The notes: generated from the letters alone by a model not told the origin. Shown: positions 7,917 through 16,857, counted from the stretch's first letter. The stretch is DNA of 64,000 bases from Micropruina sp. (GCA_016711105.1 JADJTO010000035.1:99396-163395); one strand, 5' to 3'. A program made the numbers and translations.

Positions 7917-9048
7917 GCTTGCGCCCGGCCAGAGGGCGCCGACGGGCGATCAGGCGATCAGCCAACGCATCGAGCGCCACGGCACCGGGTCGGCTCAGGT
8001 CCGTGGCCACCAGCGGTACGCCCTCATCGCCGGCGACCCGCACGGCCGGATCCAGCGGCACCTCCGCCAACAGCGGAATGTCGTAACCCAGGCGCTGGGT
8101 CAGCGCGGCCGCCACCCGAGCGCCACCGCCAGTACCGAAGACGTCGACCCGGTGGGTGTTGCCGCAGTGCGGGCAGTCCGCGTCCAGGTAGGCCATGTTC
8201 TCCACCACGCCGATCACCCGCTGGTTCATCATCGAGGCCATCGTCCCGGCGCGTTCGGCCACCTCGGCGGCGGCCTGCTGCGGCGTGGTCACCACCAGCA
8301 CCTCGGCGTTCGGCAACTTCTGGCCCAGCGAGAGGGCGACATCTCCGGTGCCGGGAGGCAGGTCGAGCAGCAGGTAGTCCAGGTCGCCCCAGTAGACGTC
8401 GCTGAGCAGCTGGTGCAATGCCCGGTCGAGGATCGGCCCGCGCCACGCGATCACCTGATCCCGGCTGGACTTCAACATGCCCATCGAGATCACCCGCAGG
8501 CCCATCGTCGGCACCGGCATGATCATGCCGTCGATCGAGGTCGGCACCGCATCGAGCAGGCCCATCATCTGCGGAATGGAGTGCCCGTAGATGTCGGCGT
8601 CGAGCACCCCCACCGCACGCCCCCGAGCAGCCAGCGCCATGGCCAGGTTCACCGTCACCGACGACTTGCCCACGCCACCCTTGCCTGAGGCGACCAGGAT
8701 CACCTGGGTCAGCGAGTTCTCATCGGCGAAGGGGATCGTCCGTTCGGTCACCCCACCGCGCAACTGCAGCTTCATCGCGGCGCGCTGCTCATCGTTCATC
8801 GCACCCAAGGTGAGTTCGATGCCGGCCACGCCGTCGACGCCGGTCACGGCCGCGGTCACGTCATGCTCGATGGTCGACTTCATCGGGCAGCCCGGAATCG
8901 TCAGCAGCACGGTCAGGGTGACCACGGAGTCCTCATCAACGGTGACCGATTCGACCATTCCCAGATCGGTGATCGGGCGTTTGATTTCTGGATCGATCAC
9001 CCCGGAGAGTGCGTGGTGAACAGCGTCGAGCAAAGCAGTGTGGGACAT
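7894..9048 (-). CDS. mrp: Mrp/NBP35-family iron-sulfur cluster carrier ATPase
   Basis: P-loop ATPase of the Mrp/ApbC family, which carries and delivers Fe-S clusters in the cytoplasm. Residues 1-95 are a MIP18/DUF59 domain; the deviant Walker A motif ASGKGGVGKSS follows near residue 115, then LLLDLPPGTGDVALS, and the cluster-binding CxxC in DADCPHCGN near 285. I start at the ATG at 9048 (MSHTALLDAV); an in-frame start 57 bases upstream would lie inside the DUF1003 gene. It follows that gene by 16 bases, so the two are likely cotranscribed with the MgtE-domain gene. Confidence 0.93.
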   Translation of the reverse strand: MSHTALLDAVHHALSGVIDPEIKRPITDLGMVESVTVDEDSVVTLTVLLTIPGCPMKSTIEHDVTAAVTGVDGVAGIELTLGAMNDEQRAAMKLQLRGGVTERTIPFADENSLTQVILVASGKGGVGKSSVTVNLAMALAARGRAVGVLDADIYGHSIPQMMGLLDAVPTSIDGMIMPVPTMGLRVISMGMLKSSRDQVIAWRGPILDRALHQLLSDVYWGDLDYLLLDLPPGTGDVALSLGQKLPNAEVLVVTTPQQAAAEVAERAGTMASMMNQRVIGVVENMAYLDADCPHCGNTHRVDVFGTGGGARVAAALTQRLGYDIPLLAEVPLDPAVRVAGDEGVPLVATDLSRPGAVALDALADRLIARRRPLAGRKLNLTPVG

Positions 9049-9064
9049 GCCCTGAAGATTACCC

Positions 9065-9568
9065 TCAGGCGCCCTTGGGCCGTTCCGGCTCGGCCTCCCG
9101 ACCATCCTCCAGCTCGGCGAGCAGGTCCCGCAGCTCGGAGCGGATGAAGTCCCGGGTCGCCAGGTCGTTCACCCGCATCCGCAGGGAGGCGATCTCGCGG
9201 GCCAGGAAGTCCATGTCGGCGCGGGCCTGGGCAGCTGTCCGGCGGTCCTCATCGAGGCCCATCTTGTCCCGAGCCTCCTGCCGGTTCTGCGCAAGCAGGA
9301 TCAGCGGTGCCGCGTAGGAGGCCTGCAACGACAGGACGAGGGTGAGAAAGATGAACGGGAACGGATCGATGCTCAACGGGCCGGGCACCACGCTGTTCCA
9401 CACGACCCAGGCGATGATGAACACCGTCATCCAGATCAGGAAGCGTGCCGTACCCATGAACCGGGCGAAGCTCTCGGCGAACTTGCCGAAGGTATCCGAA
9501 TCCATCTTGACCTTGGGCAGCCACTCCCGTTGGCGGCCCGGGGTGGACAGCCGGTCAGCGCCGGACAT
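9065..9568 (-). CDS. DUF1003 membrane protein
   Basis: A 167-residue protein with two membrane segments (FLIWMTVFIIAWVVWNSV and FPFIFLTLVLSLQASYAAPL) followed by the family's conserved NRQEARDKM..DRRTAAQARADM region and a C-terminal coiled coil. DUF1003 proteins lie beside MgtE-like genes in many Actinomycetota (Rv1231c in M. tuberculosis). The function is unknown, but the neighbourhood suggests divalent-cation homeostasis. The start overlaps the end of the MgtE-domain gene by 14 bases, so translation is probably coupled. Confidence 0.88.
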   Translation of the reverse strand: MSGADRLSTPGRQREWLPKVKMDSDTFGKFAESFARFMGTARFLIWMTVFIIAWVVWNSVVPGPLSIDPFPFIFLTLVLSLQASYAAPLILLAQNRQEARDKMGLDEDRRTAAQARADMDFLAREIASLRMRVNDLATRDFIRSELRDLLAELEDGREAEPERPKGA

Positions 9569-10817
9569 CGCTCACCTCCTGCCGGTCGAGCTGCACGCCG
9601 CGCCAGTCGCTGGGCAGGATGTGGTCGAGCACGTCGTCAACCGTGACCGCGCCCAAGAGACGCCGTTGGTCATCCACCACCGGGGCGCACAACAGGTCGT
9701 AGGTGGCGAAATAGCGGCTGACCTGGGCCACGTTCGCGGACGGCGTGAGCGGCGTGATCGCCGAATCCATCACACTGGCGGCCAGCGCCGAGGGTGGTTC
9801 CCGGAGCAGCCGCTGAATGTGCACCCCGCCGATGTAGCGGCCGGTCGGGGTGTCCAGCGGCGGTCGACAGATGAACGCCAAACAGGCCAGCGCCGGCGTC
9901 AGCTCCTCGTTGCGCATGTGGGCCAGCGCATCGGCCACCGTGGCGTCGGGCGCCAGAATCACCGGCTCCGGGGTCATCAGACCACCGGCGGTCGCCGCGT
10001 CATAGATCAGCAACGAACGCACGTCGCGGGCGTCGTCGGGTTCCATCCGCTCCAGAATGTCCTCGGCCATGCCGGGCTCCAGTTCGGCGATCAGGTCGGC
10101 CGCGTCATCGGGATCCATCTCCTCCAGCACGTCGGCCGCCCGTTCGGTGTCCAGCGACTTGATCACCGCCACCTGTTCGTCCTCGGGGAGTTCTTCCAAC
10201 GCCTCGGCGAGCATGTCGTCATCCATGGCCTCGACCACCTCGGCGCGACGCTTCGGGTCCATGTCGTGCAGTTCCCGGGCCACATCGGCCGGTTTCATCT
10301 CCATCAACTGGGCCACCACCTGGTCGGCGGGACGTTCCGACTCCAGCCAGAGGTCGGCCACCTCCGTCCAACCCACGATGGTCACATGTGCCCGGACGAA
10401 CGGACGCCGCTTGGCCTGATCACGCAAGGCCACCTCGTGCAGTTCCCAGTCGCGTCCCCGGGTCTGCCGGATCGCCACGTCATAGATGGTGAAGGTGCCC
10501 TCGTGGTTGCGCCGGTGAACCGTCCGGTCGAAGAGTTGGTCGATCACCAGCACTTCACGTTCCCGAACCCGGAACCGGCGGGTGTTCACCACGCCGGAGA
10601 TGATCACCTGATTGGCATCGATGGAGTGCACCCGCTCGATCGGGAAGAAGATCCGGCGCATGGCAAAGAGCTCAACCACCAGCCCCTTGACCCGAGGCGC
10701 CCGGTTGCCCGTCCGATTCTGGATCACCACGTCGCGAATCTTGCCAACCTGGTCGCCACTGGTGTCCATCATCGGCAGGCCCTTGATCCGGGAGATGAAA
10801 ATGGACGAACCGCTCAC
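9555..10817 (-). CDS. PRC-barrel / MgtE N-terminal / CBS domain protein
   Basis: A soluble 420-residue protein resembling Rv1232c. PRC-barrel-like segments come first (KGLPMMDTSGDQVGKIRDVVIQ). An MgtE N-terminal superhelix follows, with repeats such as MKPADVARELHDMDPKRRAEVVEAM and MDPDDAADLIAELEPG broken into short helices, and then two CBS domains in the last 140 residues. The MgtE membrane channel is missing, so it probably senses magnesium or nucleotides rather than transporting alone; partnership with the neighbouring membrane proteins is an inference. The start is a GTG at 10817, 6 bases after TAACCT, a leaderless arrangement. Confidence 0.88.
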   Translation of the reverse strand: MSGSSIFISRIKGLPMMDTSGDQVGKIRDVVIQNRTGNRAPRVKGLVVELFAMRRIFFPIERVHSIDANQVIISGVVNTRRFRVREREVLVIDQLFDRTVHRRNHEGTFTIYDVAIRQTRGRDWELHEVALRDQAKRRPFVRAHVTIVGWTEVADLWLESERPADQVVAQLMEMKPADVARELHDMDPKRRAEVVEAMDDDMLAEALEELPEDEQVAVIKSLDTERAADVLEEMDPDDAADLIAELEPGMAEDILERMEPDDARDVRSLLIYDAATAGGLMTPEPVILAPDATVADALAHMRNEELTPALACLAFICRPPLDTPTGRYIGGVHIQRLLREPPSALAASVMDSAITPLTPSANVAQVSRYFATYDLLCAPVVDDQRRLLGAVTVDDVLDHILPSDWRGVQLDRQEVSDVRR

Positions 10818-10823
10818 GAGGGG

Positions 10824-10829
10824 AGGTTA
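10824..10829 (-). promoter_or_regulatory. -10 element (TAACCT) of a leaderless transcript
   Basis: Reverse-strand TAACCT is 6 bases before the GTG at 10817 of the MgtE-domain gene; no ribosome site is present. It probably serves the MgtE-domain, DUF1003 and mrp operon. Confidence 0.45.
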
Positions 10830-10846
10830 GCGCGAAAACCCCCCGA

Positions 10847-11206
10847 TCAGGTGGCCTCGGGATCGAACAGGGTTGGTTTCGCCGGCACGGGGACCGCAGG
10901 CGTGACCGCGGCGGGCGCGTCCTTGCCGATGCTGCGCATTTCGTTGGTCACGTAGGCGAGATCGTCCTGGACGTCGGTGCCCAGATGTTTGGCGATGAAA
11001 GCCTTCGGATTCAGGTCAGAGGCCTTCAGGTTGGCGAACTCGGGGCCGAGCTCTTCCCGCAATTGACCCTTGGCGTCGTTGGCGATCCGGCGGACGTACT
11101 GCAGGACGCGGGCTGCTTTGCGGGCCAGATCAGGCAGCTTTTCGGGGCCGAAGATGACGATGCCCAACACGATGAGAAGGATGATCTCGCCGGTGTTGAA
11201 GTCCAC
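10847..11206 (-). CDS. tatB: Sec-independent protein translocase TatB
   Basis: Component of the twin-arginine translocase, which exports folded proteins. One N-terminal membrane helix (EIILLIVLGIVIF) is followed by the invariant GPEKLPDLARKAARVL hinge and amphipathic helix, and an actinobacterial-style C-terminal region (FANLKASDLNPKAFIAKHL) ends in an unstructured tail. The start is a GTG at 11206 without ribosome site, 7 bases after TAATCT, so it is probably leaderless. TatA and TatC are not in the window. A protein with a Tat-like signal is encoded at 38747. Confidence 0.92.
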   Translation of the reverse strand: MDFNTGEIILLIVLGIVIFGPEKLPDLARKAARVLQYVRRIANDAKGQLREELGPEFANLKASDLNPKAFIAKHLGTDVQDDLAYVTNEMRSIGKDAPAAVTPAVPVPAKPTLFDPEAT

Positions 11207-11248
11207 GCAGGACAGATTACCCCGCCGGGAGTGCCCGCCAAGCCCTCG

Positions 11249-12129
11249 CTACAGCCACGCCGCGGTCAGCAGGCCCACGAACCGCGCCGCCTCCTCCGGG
11301 GTCGCTTCCAGCAACGGGCGACGCAGCCCACCGGGGGCGAACCCGCGAGCGGCCAGCCCGGCCTTGACCAACATGCAGCCCTGGGTGGCGAAGACCCCGT
11401 TGAAGATCGGCAGCAGGGCCGCGTTCTCCGCAGCGGCCCCGACCACGTCACCGGCCAGGAAACGCTCCATCATGGCTTTCATCCGGGCACCGGTGAAGTG
11501 AGTGGACGTCCCGACGACCCCGACCCCTCCGACCGACATCAGCGGCAAGGTGTAGGCGTCGTCACCGGAGTAATAGGCCAGATCGGTCGCTGCGATCACG
11601 TCGGCGGAGGCGACCACCGAACCCTTGGCGTCCTTCACCGCGACGATCCGGGGATGCTGGGCCACCGTGAGGAAGGTGTCGGTCGCGATCGGGATGCCGG
11701 CGCGATGGGGAACGTCGTAGAGCATCACCGGCAGGTCCGTGGCGTCGGCCACGGCCAGGAAGTGCGCGGCCAGCGCGTCTTGCGGGGGCCGTGAGTAGTA
11801 GGGCGTGACCACGAGCAGACCGTTCGCCCCGGCGTCGGCAGCTTGGCGGGCCAGCTCGATCGTGTGCTCGGTGTTGAACGTGCCAACGCCGGCGATGACC
11901 TGCGCCCGATCCCCACTTCGGCCACCACGGCCGCCACCAACGCAGCCTTCTCGGCGTCGGTCGTGGTGGGCGATTCTCCGGTCGTGCCGTTGATCACCAG
12001 GGCGTCGTGCGCCAGGCGATCCACCAGATGTGCCGCCAGTCGCCGGGCCTCGTCAAGATTCACGCTGCCATCGACGGCGAAGGGGGTGATCATGGCCGTC
12101 AGCAAGCGGCCGAAGACGGGTTCGGTCAT
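11249..12129 (-). CDS. dapA: 4-hydroxy-tetrahydrodipicolinate synthase, interrupted by a one-base frameshift
   Basis: Condenses aspartate semialdehyde and pyruvate, the first committed step of diaminopimelate and lysine synthesis. The N-terminal part carries INGTTGESPTTT and the C-terminal part carries LYDVPHRAG and the Schiff-base lysine region VAVKDAKGS. The frame breaks at the run of four C at 11911-11914: reading one more G on the coding strand gives ...AEVGDRAQVIAGVGTF..., which joins both halves exactly, and the total length (881) is one short of a multiple of three. Other dap genes lie within 12 kb. I take this as a sequencing indel in a functional gene, since loss would cause diaminopimelate auxotrophy unless a second copy exists. 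Confidence 0.9.
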
Positions 12130-12187
12130 GCGGGTCAGTGTAGGGCGTCACCTGGCGGCACGGGGCCGCAGAACCCGGCTGTTTCGC

Positions 12188-12193
12188 TACGCT
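12188..12193 (+). promoter_or_regulatory. -10 element (TACGCT) of a leaderless transcript
   Basis: TACGCT ends 6 bases before the GTG at 12200 of the O-methyltransferase; the GAGGA between them is too close to the GTG to work as a ribosome site. Confidence 0.45.
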
Positions 12194-12199
12194 GAGGAC

Positions 12200-12859
12200 G
12201 TGAATCCTGCACCGAAGTCGGCCGCGCACTCCTCCCCCCACGCCATCTCCTGGGCCTTTGCCGAGGCCTTTGTGCCAGAGTCGGACGCCAGCACCCTGGC
12301 CCGCCAAGCCGCGCGCGAGATGGGACTCTCCTCGGTGAGCCAGGGAGCCGCCAGCGTGCTGACCTTCCTGGCCAAAGCGATCAACGCCCGCCACGTGGCA
12401 GAAATCGGCACCGGCGCGGGAGTTTCCGGGTTGGCCCTGTTGGGCGGCATGGCCCCCGACGGCATCCTGACCAGCATCGACGCCGAGAATGAGCATCAGG
12501 TGGCGGCTCGCCAGATCTTCAACGCCGCCGGCGTCCCGGCCCGCCGCGCCCGTCTGATCGCCGGTGGTGCGCTGAACGTGTTGCCCAAGCTGAGCGATGG
12601 CGCCTATGACCTGGTGCTGATCGACGGCGATCCCCTGGAGTACGTGGAGTACGTCGCTCAGGCGCTGCGGCTGCTGCGGCACGGTGGCCTGCTCGTCCTG
12701 CACCATGCGCTGTGGCAGGGCCTGGTGCCGGATCCGACGAACGAGGATGACGAAACCCTGATCGTCCGCGAAGCACTGCAGGCGGTCACCGAGATCGACG
12801 ACTTCACCCCGATGTTGCTCCCGGTCGGCGATGGCCTGCTGGCGGCCGTGAAGGGCTGA
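12200..12859 (+). CDS. O-methyltransferase family protein (Rv1220c-like)
   Basis: SAM-dependent methyltransferase of the catechol/caffeoyl-CoA O-methyltransferase fold, about 219 residues. The SAM-binding glycine loop AEIGTGAGVSGLALL lies near residue 64, followed by the acidic turn SIDAENEHQ, and YDLVLIDGDPLEYVEYV carries the expected Asp residues. The substrate is unknown. M. tuberculosis Rv1220c has the same fold and lies in the same gene block. I start at the GTG at 12200, where the protein aligns with the family; the frame is open further upstream only because it runs antisense to dapA. Confidence 0.88.
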   Translation: MNPAPKSAAHSSPHAISWAFAEAFVPESDASTLARQAAREMGLSSVSQGAASVLTFLAKAINARHVAEIGTGAGVSGLALLGGMAPDGILTSIDAENEHQVAARQIFNAAGVPARRARLIAGGALNVLPKLSDGAYDLVLIDGDPLEYVEYVAQALRLLRHGGLLVLHHALWQGLVPDPTNEDDETLIVREALQAVTEIDDFTPMLLPVGDGLLAAVKG

Positions 12860-12907
12860 TCCGCTCAGCCCCTGCACGTCGAGAACCAGACCCGGCCGAG
12901 AACCAGC

Positions 12908-12938
12908 ACTGCCCGCGACCCTGAGGGTCGCGGGCAGT
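12908..12938. terminator. Bidirectional hairpin between the methyltransferase and glgC
   Basis: Perfect 14-bp stem ACTGCCCGCGACCC / GGGTCGCGGGCAGT with a TGA loop between two convergent genes; it can serve both strands. Confidence 0.8.
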
Positions 12939-12957
12939 TGTGTTGGCTGGGAAGGGC

Positions 12958-14181
12958 TCAGAGCCCGGCAACGTCCACGTTCTTCGGCACGACAGTGATG
13001 CCGGCCTCGGAGACGTGGAAGCCACGCGCCCGGTCGTGATCCTTGTCGACACCGATCTCGACACCATCGGGCACATGGACGTTCTTGTCCAAGATGGCGC
13101 GGCGGACGACCGAGTTACGGCCGACCCGGCAGCCGGAGAAGATCACCGACTCCTCGACCTTGGCCCACTTGTCGACCATGACGTTCGGCGAGAGCACTGA
13201 GCGGTCCACGTCGCCGCCGGAAATGATGCACCCCGCGCTGACGATCGAGTCCTCGGCATTGCCGCGCAAGGTGAACTTCGCACCCGGCAGCTGCGGCGCC
13301 GAGGTGAAGATCGGCCACTGGCGGTTGTAGAGGTTGAAGTCCGGCTCAACCGACACCAAGTCCATGTGCGCGTTGTGGTAGGCGTCGATGCTGCCGACGT
13401 CACGCCAGTAGTTGCGATCCTTGTCGGTCGAACCCGCGACGTTGTTGAGCGTGAAGTCGTAGACCTGCGCCTGACCCTGGCCGACGAAGAAGGGCACCAC
13501 GTTGCCACCCATGTCGTGCTTGGACGTCGCGTCGTTGGCGTCCTCGTTGAGGCAGTCGACGAAAGCCTTCCGGCTGAAGACGTAGTTGCCCATCGAGGCG
13601 AACGACTCCTCAGGGCTGTCCGGCAGGCCGGGCGGATCGGCCGGCTTCTCCAGGAAGCTGTTGATCTTGTTGTCGGCGGCCGCGTCGATCACGCCGAACT
13701 CGCTGGCCTCGCGCCGCGGCACCCGGATGCCGGCAACGGTGCAGGCAAGGCCGGACTCGATGTGAGCGTCAACCATCTTGCTGACGTCCATCCGGTAGAT
13801 GTTGTCGGCGCCGAAGACGACCACGTAGTCAGGATCTTCGTCGTTGATCAGGTTCATGGACTGGAAGATGGCGTCGGCGCTGCCCATGAACCACTGCTTG
13901 CCGGTGCGCTGCTGGGCGGGTACCGAGGTGACGTAGCTGCCGAGCAGCGTCGACATGCGCCACGTCTGCGCGACGTGCCGGTCCAGGGAGTGGGACTTGT
14001 ACTGGGTCAGGACGCACATCTTCGTCAGGCCCGAGTTCGCCAAGTTGGATAGGACGAAGTCGATCAAGCGGTAGGTGCCCCCGAAGGGGACGGCGGGCTT
14101 GGCCCGATCGGCGGTGAGCGGCATCAAACGCTTGCCTTCACCACCTGCCAGGACGATCGACAGAACGTTCGGATTACTCAT
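12958..14181 (-). CDS. glgC: Glucose-1-phosphate adenylyltransferase
   Basis: Makes ADP-glucose from glucose-1-phosphate and ATP for glycogen (or maltose-1-phosphate) synthesis. The nucleotidyltransferase signature VLAGGEGKRLMPLTADRAKP lies at residues 10-29; the active-site region GSADAIFQ, VVFGADNIYRMD and the SFLEKP motif follow. The C-terminal third is the left-handed beta-helix (DSIVSAGCIISGGDV, VGRNSVVRRAI). The length of 407 is standard. It is divergent from glgA with 122 bases between the starts, the same pairing as glgC/glgM in mycobacteria. Confidence 0.96.
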   Translation of the reverse strand: MSNPNVLSIVLAGGEGKRLMPLTADRAKPAVPFGGTYRLIDFVLSNLANSGLTKMCVLTQYKSHSLDRHVAQTWRMSTLLGSYVTSVPAQQRTGKQWFMGSADAIFQSMNLINDEDPDYVVVFGADNIYRMDVSKMVDAHIESGLACTVAGIRVPRREASEFGVIDAAADNKINSFLEKPADPPGLPDSPEESFASMGNYVFSRKAFVDCLNEDANDATSKHDMGGNVVPFFVGQGQAQVYDFTLNNVAGSTDKDRNYWRDVGSIDAYHNAHMDLVSVEPDFNLYNRQWPIFTSAPQLPGAKFTLRGNAEDSIVSAGCIISGGDVDRSVLSPNVMVDKWAKVEESVIFSGCRVGRNSVVRRAILDKNVHVPDGVEIGVDKDHDRARGFHVSEAGITVVPKNVDVAGL

Positions 14182-14291
14182 GTTCCGAACCTAGGGGTCG
14201 CGCCTGCGCGACACAAGGAAGCCGTCCGAAAACGGAATCTACGGGGGGTCAAAAGGCCTCCGCCGGGCTGTCGGACGGGCCATTTCTGTGA

Positions 14292-14297
14292 CACGAT
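14292..14297 (+). promoter_or_regulatory. -10-like element (CACGAT) before glgA
   Basis: CACGAT ends 6 bases before the ATG at 14304. No ribosome site is present, matching the leaderless pattern of neighbouring genes. Confidence 0.35.
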
Positions 14298-14303
14298 CCG
14301 GCT

Positions 14304-15497
14304 ATGTCTCTTCGTGTCTCCATCCTCACTCGCGAGTACCCACCGTTCATTTATGGGGGTGCAGGAGTCCACGTCGGCCAGTTGGTGCCCCAACTGCGCA
14401 AGTTCTGTGAATCAGTCGATGTCCAGTGCATGGGCGAGCCGCGCGAGGGCGCGACGGCGCATGCCGAGACCTACCCAGAGGGCGCCAATGCGGCGATCCG
14501 GGTCCTGGGAGCAGATGTCTCCATGGCGGCGGCAATCCCCGAAGTCGACGTGATCCACTCCCACACCTGGTACGCCAACTTCGCCGGGCTCGTCGGATCG
14601 AAATTCCAGGACGTGCCGCACGTAGTCACCTCGCACTCCCTGGAGCCACACCGTCCGTGGAAGGCCGAGCAGCTCGGCGGTGGCTATCGCGTCTCCTCCT
14701 GGGCCGAACGGACGGCCTTCGAAGACGCGGACGCCGTGATCGGGGTCAGCGCCGGCATGGCCCGGGATGTGCTGGAGTCCTACCCCGGCATCGACCCGGC
14801 GAAAATGCACGTGGTGAAGAACGGCATCGATCCCGACGAGTTCCGGCCCGACTACAACACCGACGTTGTGGACGCCCTGGGCCTGGATCGGGACAAGCCG
14901 ATCGTCACCTTCGTCGGCCGGATCACCCGGCAGAAGGGCCTGGTCCACCTCGTCCGGGCCGCTGCGTTGTTCGATCCCGACACCCAGTTGTTGCTCCTCG
15001 CCGGAGCCCCCGACACCCCCGAGATCGCGGCCGAGTTCAACGCGGCGTTCGCCGAGCTGAAGAAGGTCCGGGCCGGGGTCACCTGGGTCCAGGAGATGCT
15101 TCCCCGGGCCTCGGTCCGGCAGGTGCTCTCGCACTCCACCGTGTTCGCCTGCCCCTCGGTCTACGAGCCGCTGGGCATCGTCAACCTCGAAGCCATGGCC
15201 TGCGAGACCGCCGTGGTCGCCTCAGCGGTCGGCGGCATCCCGGAGGTCGTCGTGGACGGTGAGACCGGCGTGCTGGTCGCCTACGACCCGAAGCAGGCCG
15301 GCGATCCCGAGTTCGTCAGCAACTTCGAGTCCACCTTCGCCGACAACGTGAACGCCCTCACCCGGGACGGTGACCGAGCCAAGGCGATGGGCCTGGCCGG
15401 ACGCCAACGCTGCATCGACGAGTTCAGCTGGGAGAAGATCGCCAAGGAGACAGTCGCCGTGTACGAGAAGGCGATCGCTGCACACGGCTCCCGCTGA
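14304..15497 (+). CDS. glgA: Actinobacterial glycogen synthase / maltose-1-phosphate synthase (GT4)
   Basis: Glycosyltransferase of the GT4 family, actinobacterial GlgA/GlgM type (397 residues, shorter than the GT5 GlgA of other bacteria). The N-terminal domain begins with ILTREYPPFIYGGAGVHV, whose GGAG loop binds donor phosphate. The C-terminal domain has FVGRITRQKGLVHLV and the donor-site region CPSVYEPLGIVNLEAMAC with its paired Glu residues. Relatives use ADP-glucose to extend glycogen or, in mycobacteria, to make maltose-1-phosphate; the sequence alone does not decide which. It is functionally paired with glgC and with the pullulanase-type enzyme at 33.2 kb. Confidence 0.93.
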   Translation: MSLRVSILTREYPPFIYGGAGVHVGQLVPQLRKFCESVDVQCMGEPREGATAHAETYPEGANAAIRVLGADVSMAAAIPEVDVIHSHTWYANFAGLVGSKFQDVPHVVTSHSLEPHRPWKAEQLGGGYRVSSWAERTAFEDADAVIGVSAGMARDVLESYPGIDPAKMHVVKNGIDPDEFRPDYNTDVVDALGLDRDKPIVTFVGRITRQKGLVHLVRAAALFDPDTQLLLLAGAPDTPEIAAEFNAAFAELKKVRAGVTWVQEMLPRASVRQVLSHSTVFACPSVYEPLGIVNLEAMACETAVVASAVGGIPEVVVDGETGVLVAYDPKQAGDPEFVSNFESTFADNVNALTRDGDRAKAMGLAGRQRCIDEFSWEKIAKETVAVYEKAIAAHGSR

Positions 15498-15531
15498 GGA
15501 AGGCTCGGCGCTCAGCCCGCTAAAGAACTAC

Positions 15532-15559
15532 GGCCCCCGGTGCGGATGCACCGGGGGCC
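15532..15559. terminator. Hairpin between glgA and the DUF3117 gene
   Basis: 12-bp stem GGCCCCCGGTGC / GCACCGGGGGCC with a GGAT loop between convergent genes. It lacks a long T run on either side but is very stable. Confidence 0.7.
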
Positions 15560-15581
15560 AAGCTCTGTTCGGGCGACGCCG

Positions 15582-15755
15582 TCAGGCGACGACCACGACT
15601 CCCTGCAGGGCTCCGAGAAGTTCGGCGGCCTCCGCAGCGTTCATCTCAATCACCAGGCGGCCACCACCTTCGGCAGGAATCCGCATCGCGATCACGCGTC
15701 CTTCTTTGGCGACCTCGATGGGACCATCCCCGGTCCGCGGCTTCATTGCTGCCAT
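15582..15755 (-). CDS. DUF3117 small conserved actinobacterial protein
   Basis: A 57-residue protein beginning MAAMKPRTGDGPIEV and ending ALQGVVVVA; I translated it directly from the reverse strand. The motifs RTGDGP, GRVIAMRIPAEGGGRLV and NAAEAAELLGAL match the DUF3117 family, which is nearly universal in Actinomycetota (Rv1211 in M. tuberculosis, also next to glgM). Its function is unknown. The start at 15755 is followed by a second ATG three codons later (MKPRTG). It converges on glgA across the hairpin at 15532. Confidence 0.92.
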   Translation of the reverse strand: MAAMKPRTGDGPIEVAKEGRVIAMRIPAEGGGRLVIEMNAAEAAELLGALQGVVVVA

Positions 15756-15790
15756 CGCACAACCTCAACTTCCTATGGGTACTCTGTCCA

Positions 15791-16123
15791 TTATTCCAGA
15801 CCCGGGAGAGTCTTCGGGGACAAACCCTCATTCGAGCTCGAATCCGACCCCCTACCACCCGGCTCCGCGGACTCCGCCGCCTGCAATTGCTCGGCCAAAC
15901 GATCGAGCAGTTCGTCCACCTGGTCCATCGAGTAGCCCCGCGTGACCACGGCGAAGCGAGCCTCCCGCAGCGCCTTCGAGTCCAGGATGCCGACCGGAAG
16001 TTGGGCCCGGGGAGTGTCGGTCACCGTCCCTGGCATCGAGCCGAGCCGTCCCGTGGCCGCGACCGCCCCAAGACCGAGCACGGCGACCGCGATCATCCAC
16101 AACACCCATTCCATGGCACTCAC
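15791..16123 (-). CDS. Membrane-anchored DivIVA-domain-like protein
   Basis: A 110-residue protein: one N-terminal membrane helix (MEWVLWMIAVAVLGLGAVAA), then a short linker and a single DivIVA-like helix-turn module (ALREARFAVVTRGYSMDQVDELLDRL), then a polar tail. The RGY-x(2)-DQVDELL pattern is typical of actinobacterial DivIVA/Wag31-related proteins, which mark the cell pole; a role in cell-envelope placement is an inference. It begins with a GTG overlapping the stop of the LOG-family gene (GTGA), so translation is coupled. Rv1209 has a similar design and position. Confidence 0.8.
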   Translation of the reverse strand: MSAMEWVLWMIAVAVLGLGAVAATGRLGSMPGTVTDTPRAQLPVGILDSKALREARFAVVTRGYSMDQVDELLDRLAEQLQAAESAEPGGRGSDSSSNEGLSPKTLPGLE

Positions 16124-16857
16124 TGGGCCAACTCGTCGCGGGGCCTGGTCACGGCCGCGATCACCTCGGCGACATCGTCGGTGACCGTGACCAACTCCAG
16201 GTCCTTGGCCGCGATGTAGCCCTCGGCCAGCGTCTGTTCGCGCAGCCAGGTGAGCATCGGGCTCCAGTAGTCCTTCCCGAACAGGACGATCGGAAACTGG
16301 GTCACCTTGTGGGTCTGGACCAGGGTCAGGGCTTCGAAGAGCTCGTCGAAGGTGCCGAATCCCCCGGGCATCACCACGAAGCCGCGGGAGTACTTGAGGA
16401 ACATCACCTTGCGGGCGAAGAAATAGCGGAAGTTGATGCCGAGCGTCACGTACTTGTTCAGCGACTGCTCGAAGGGCAGTTCAATGCCCAGGCCGACAGA
16501 GATCCCGCCGGCCTGGGCGGCTCCCTTGTTCACCGCCTCCATGATCCCGGGGCCGCCACCGGTGATGGAGGCGTAGCCCGCCTCGGCGAGACCTCGTCCG
16601 ATGGCGACGGCCGAACCCCATAGCGGGCTGCTCTTGGGGGTGCGCGCGGACCCGAAGACCCCGACTGCCGGCCCGACCTCAGCCAGGGTGCCGAAGCCCT
16701 CCACGAATTCGGACTGGATCCGCATCACCCGCCACGGGTCGGAATGCACCCAGGCGGTGTCGCCGCGGCTCTGCAGCAGCCGCTCATCGGTGGTGGTCTG
16801 TTGGACTTGGCCCTGGCGTCGGATAACCGGGCCCTGGGTACGGATTCTCCTGCTCAC
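16120..16857 (-). CDS. LOG family protein (cytokinin riboside monophosphate phosphoribohydrolase-like)
   Basis: Lysine-decarboxylase-like/LOG fold. The defining motif PGGFGTFDELFE (PGGxGTxxE) near residue 160 and the earlier GSARTPKSSP and GGGPGIMEAVNKGA loops are intact; relatives hydrolyse nucleoside 5'-monophosphates to free base and ribose-5-phosphate. It is 245 residues long, slightly long because of a basic N-terminal extension (MSRRIRTQGPVIRRQG). In M. tuberculosis the homologue Rv1205 releases cytokinins. It is cotranscribed with the DivIVA-like gene and probably follows dapE (25-base gap). Confidence 0.92.
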   Translation of the reverse strand: MSRRIRTQGPVIRRQGQVQQTTTDERLLQSRGDTAWVHSDPWRVMRIQSEFVEGFGTLAEVGPAVGVFGSARTPKSSPLWGSAVAIGRGLAEAGYASITGGGPGIMEAVNKGAAQAGGISVGLGIELPFEQSLNKYVTLGINFRYFFARKVMFLKYSRGFVVMPGGFGTFDELFEALTLVQTHKVTQFPIVLFGKDYWSPMLTWLREQTLAEGYIAAKDLELVTVTDDVAEVIAAVTRPRDELAQ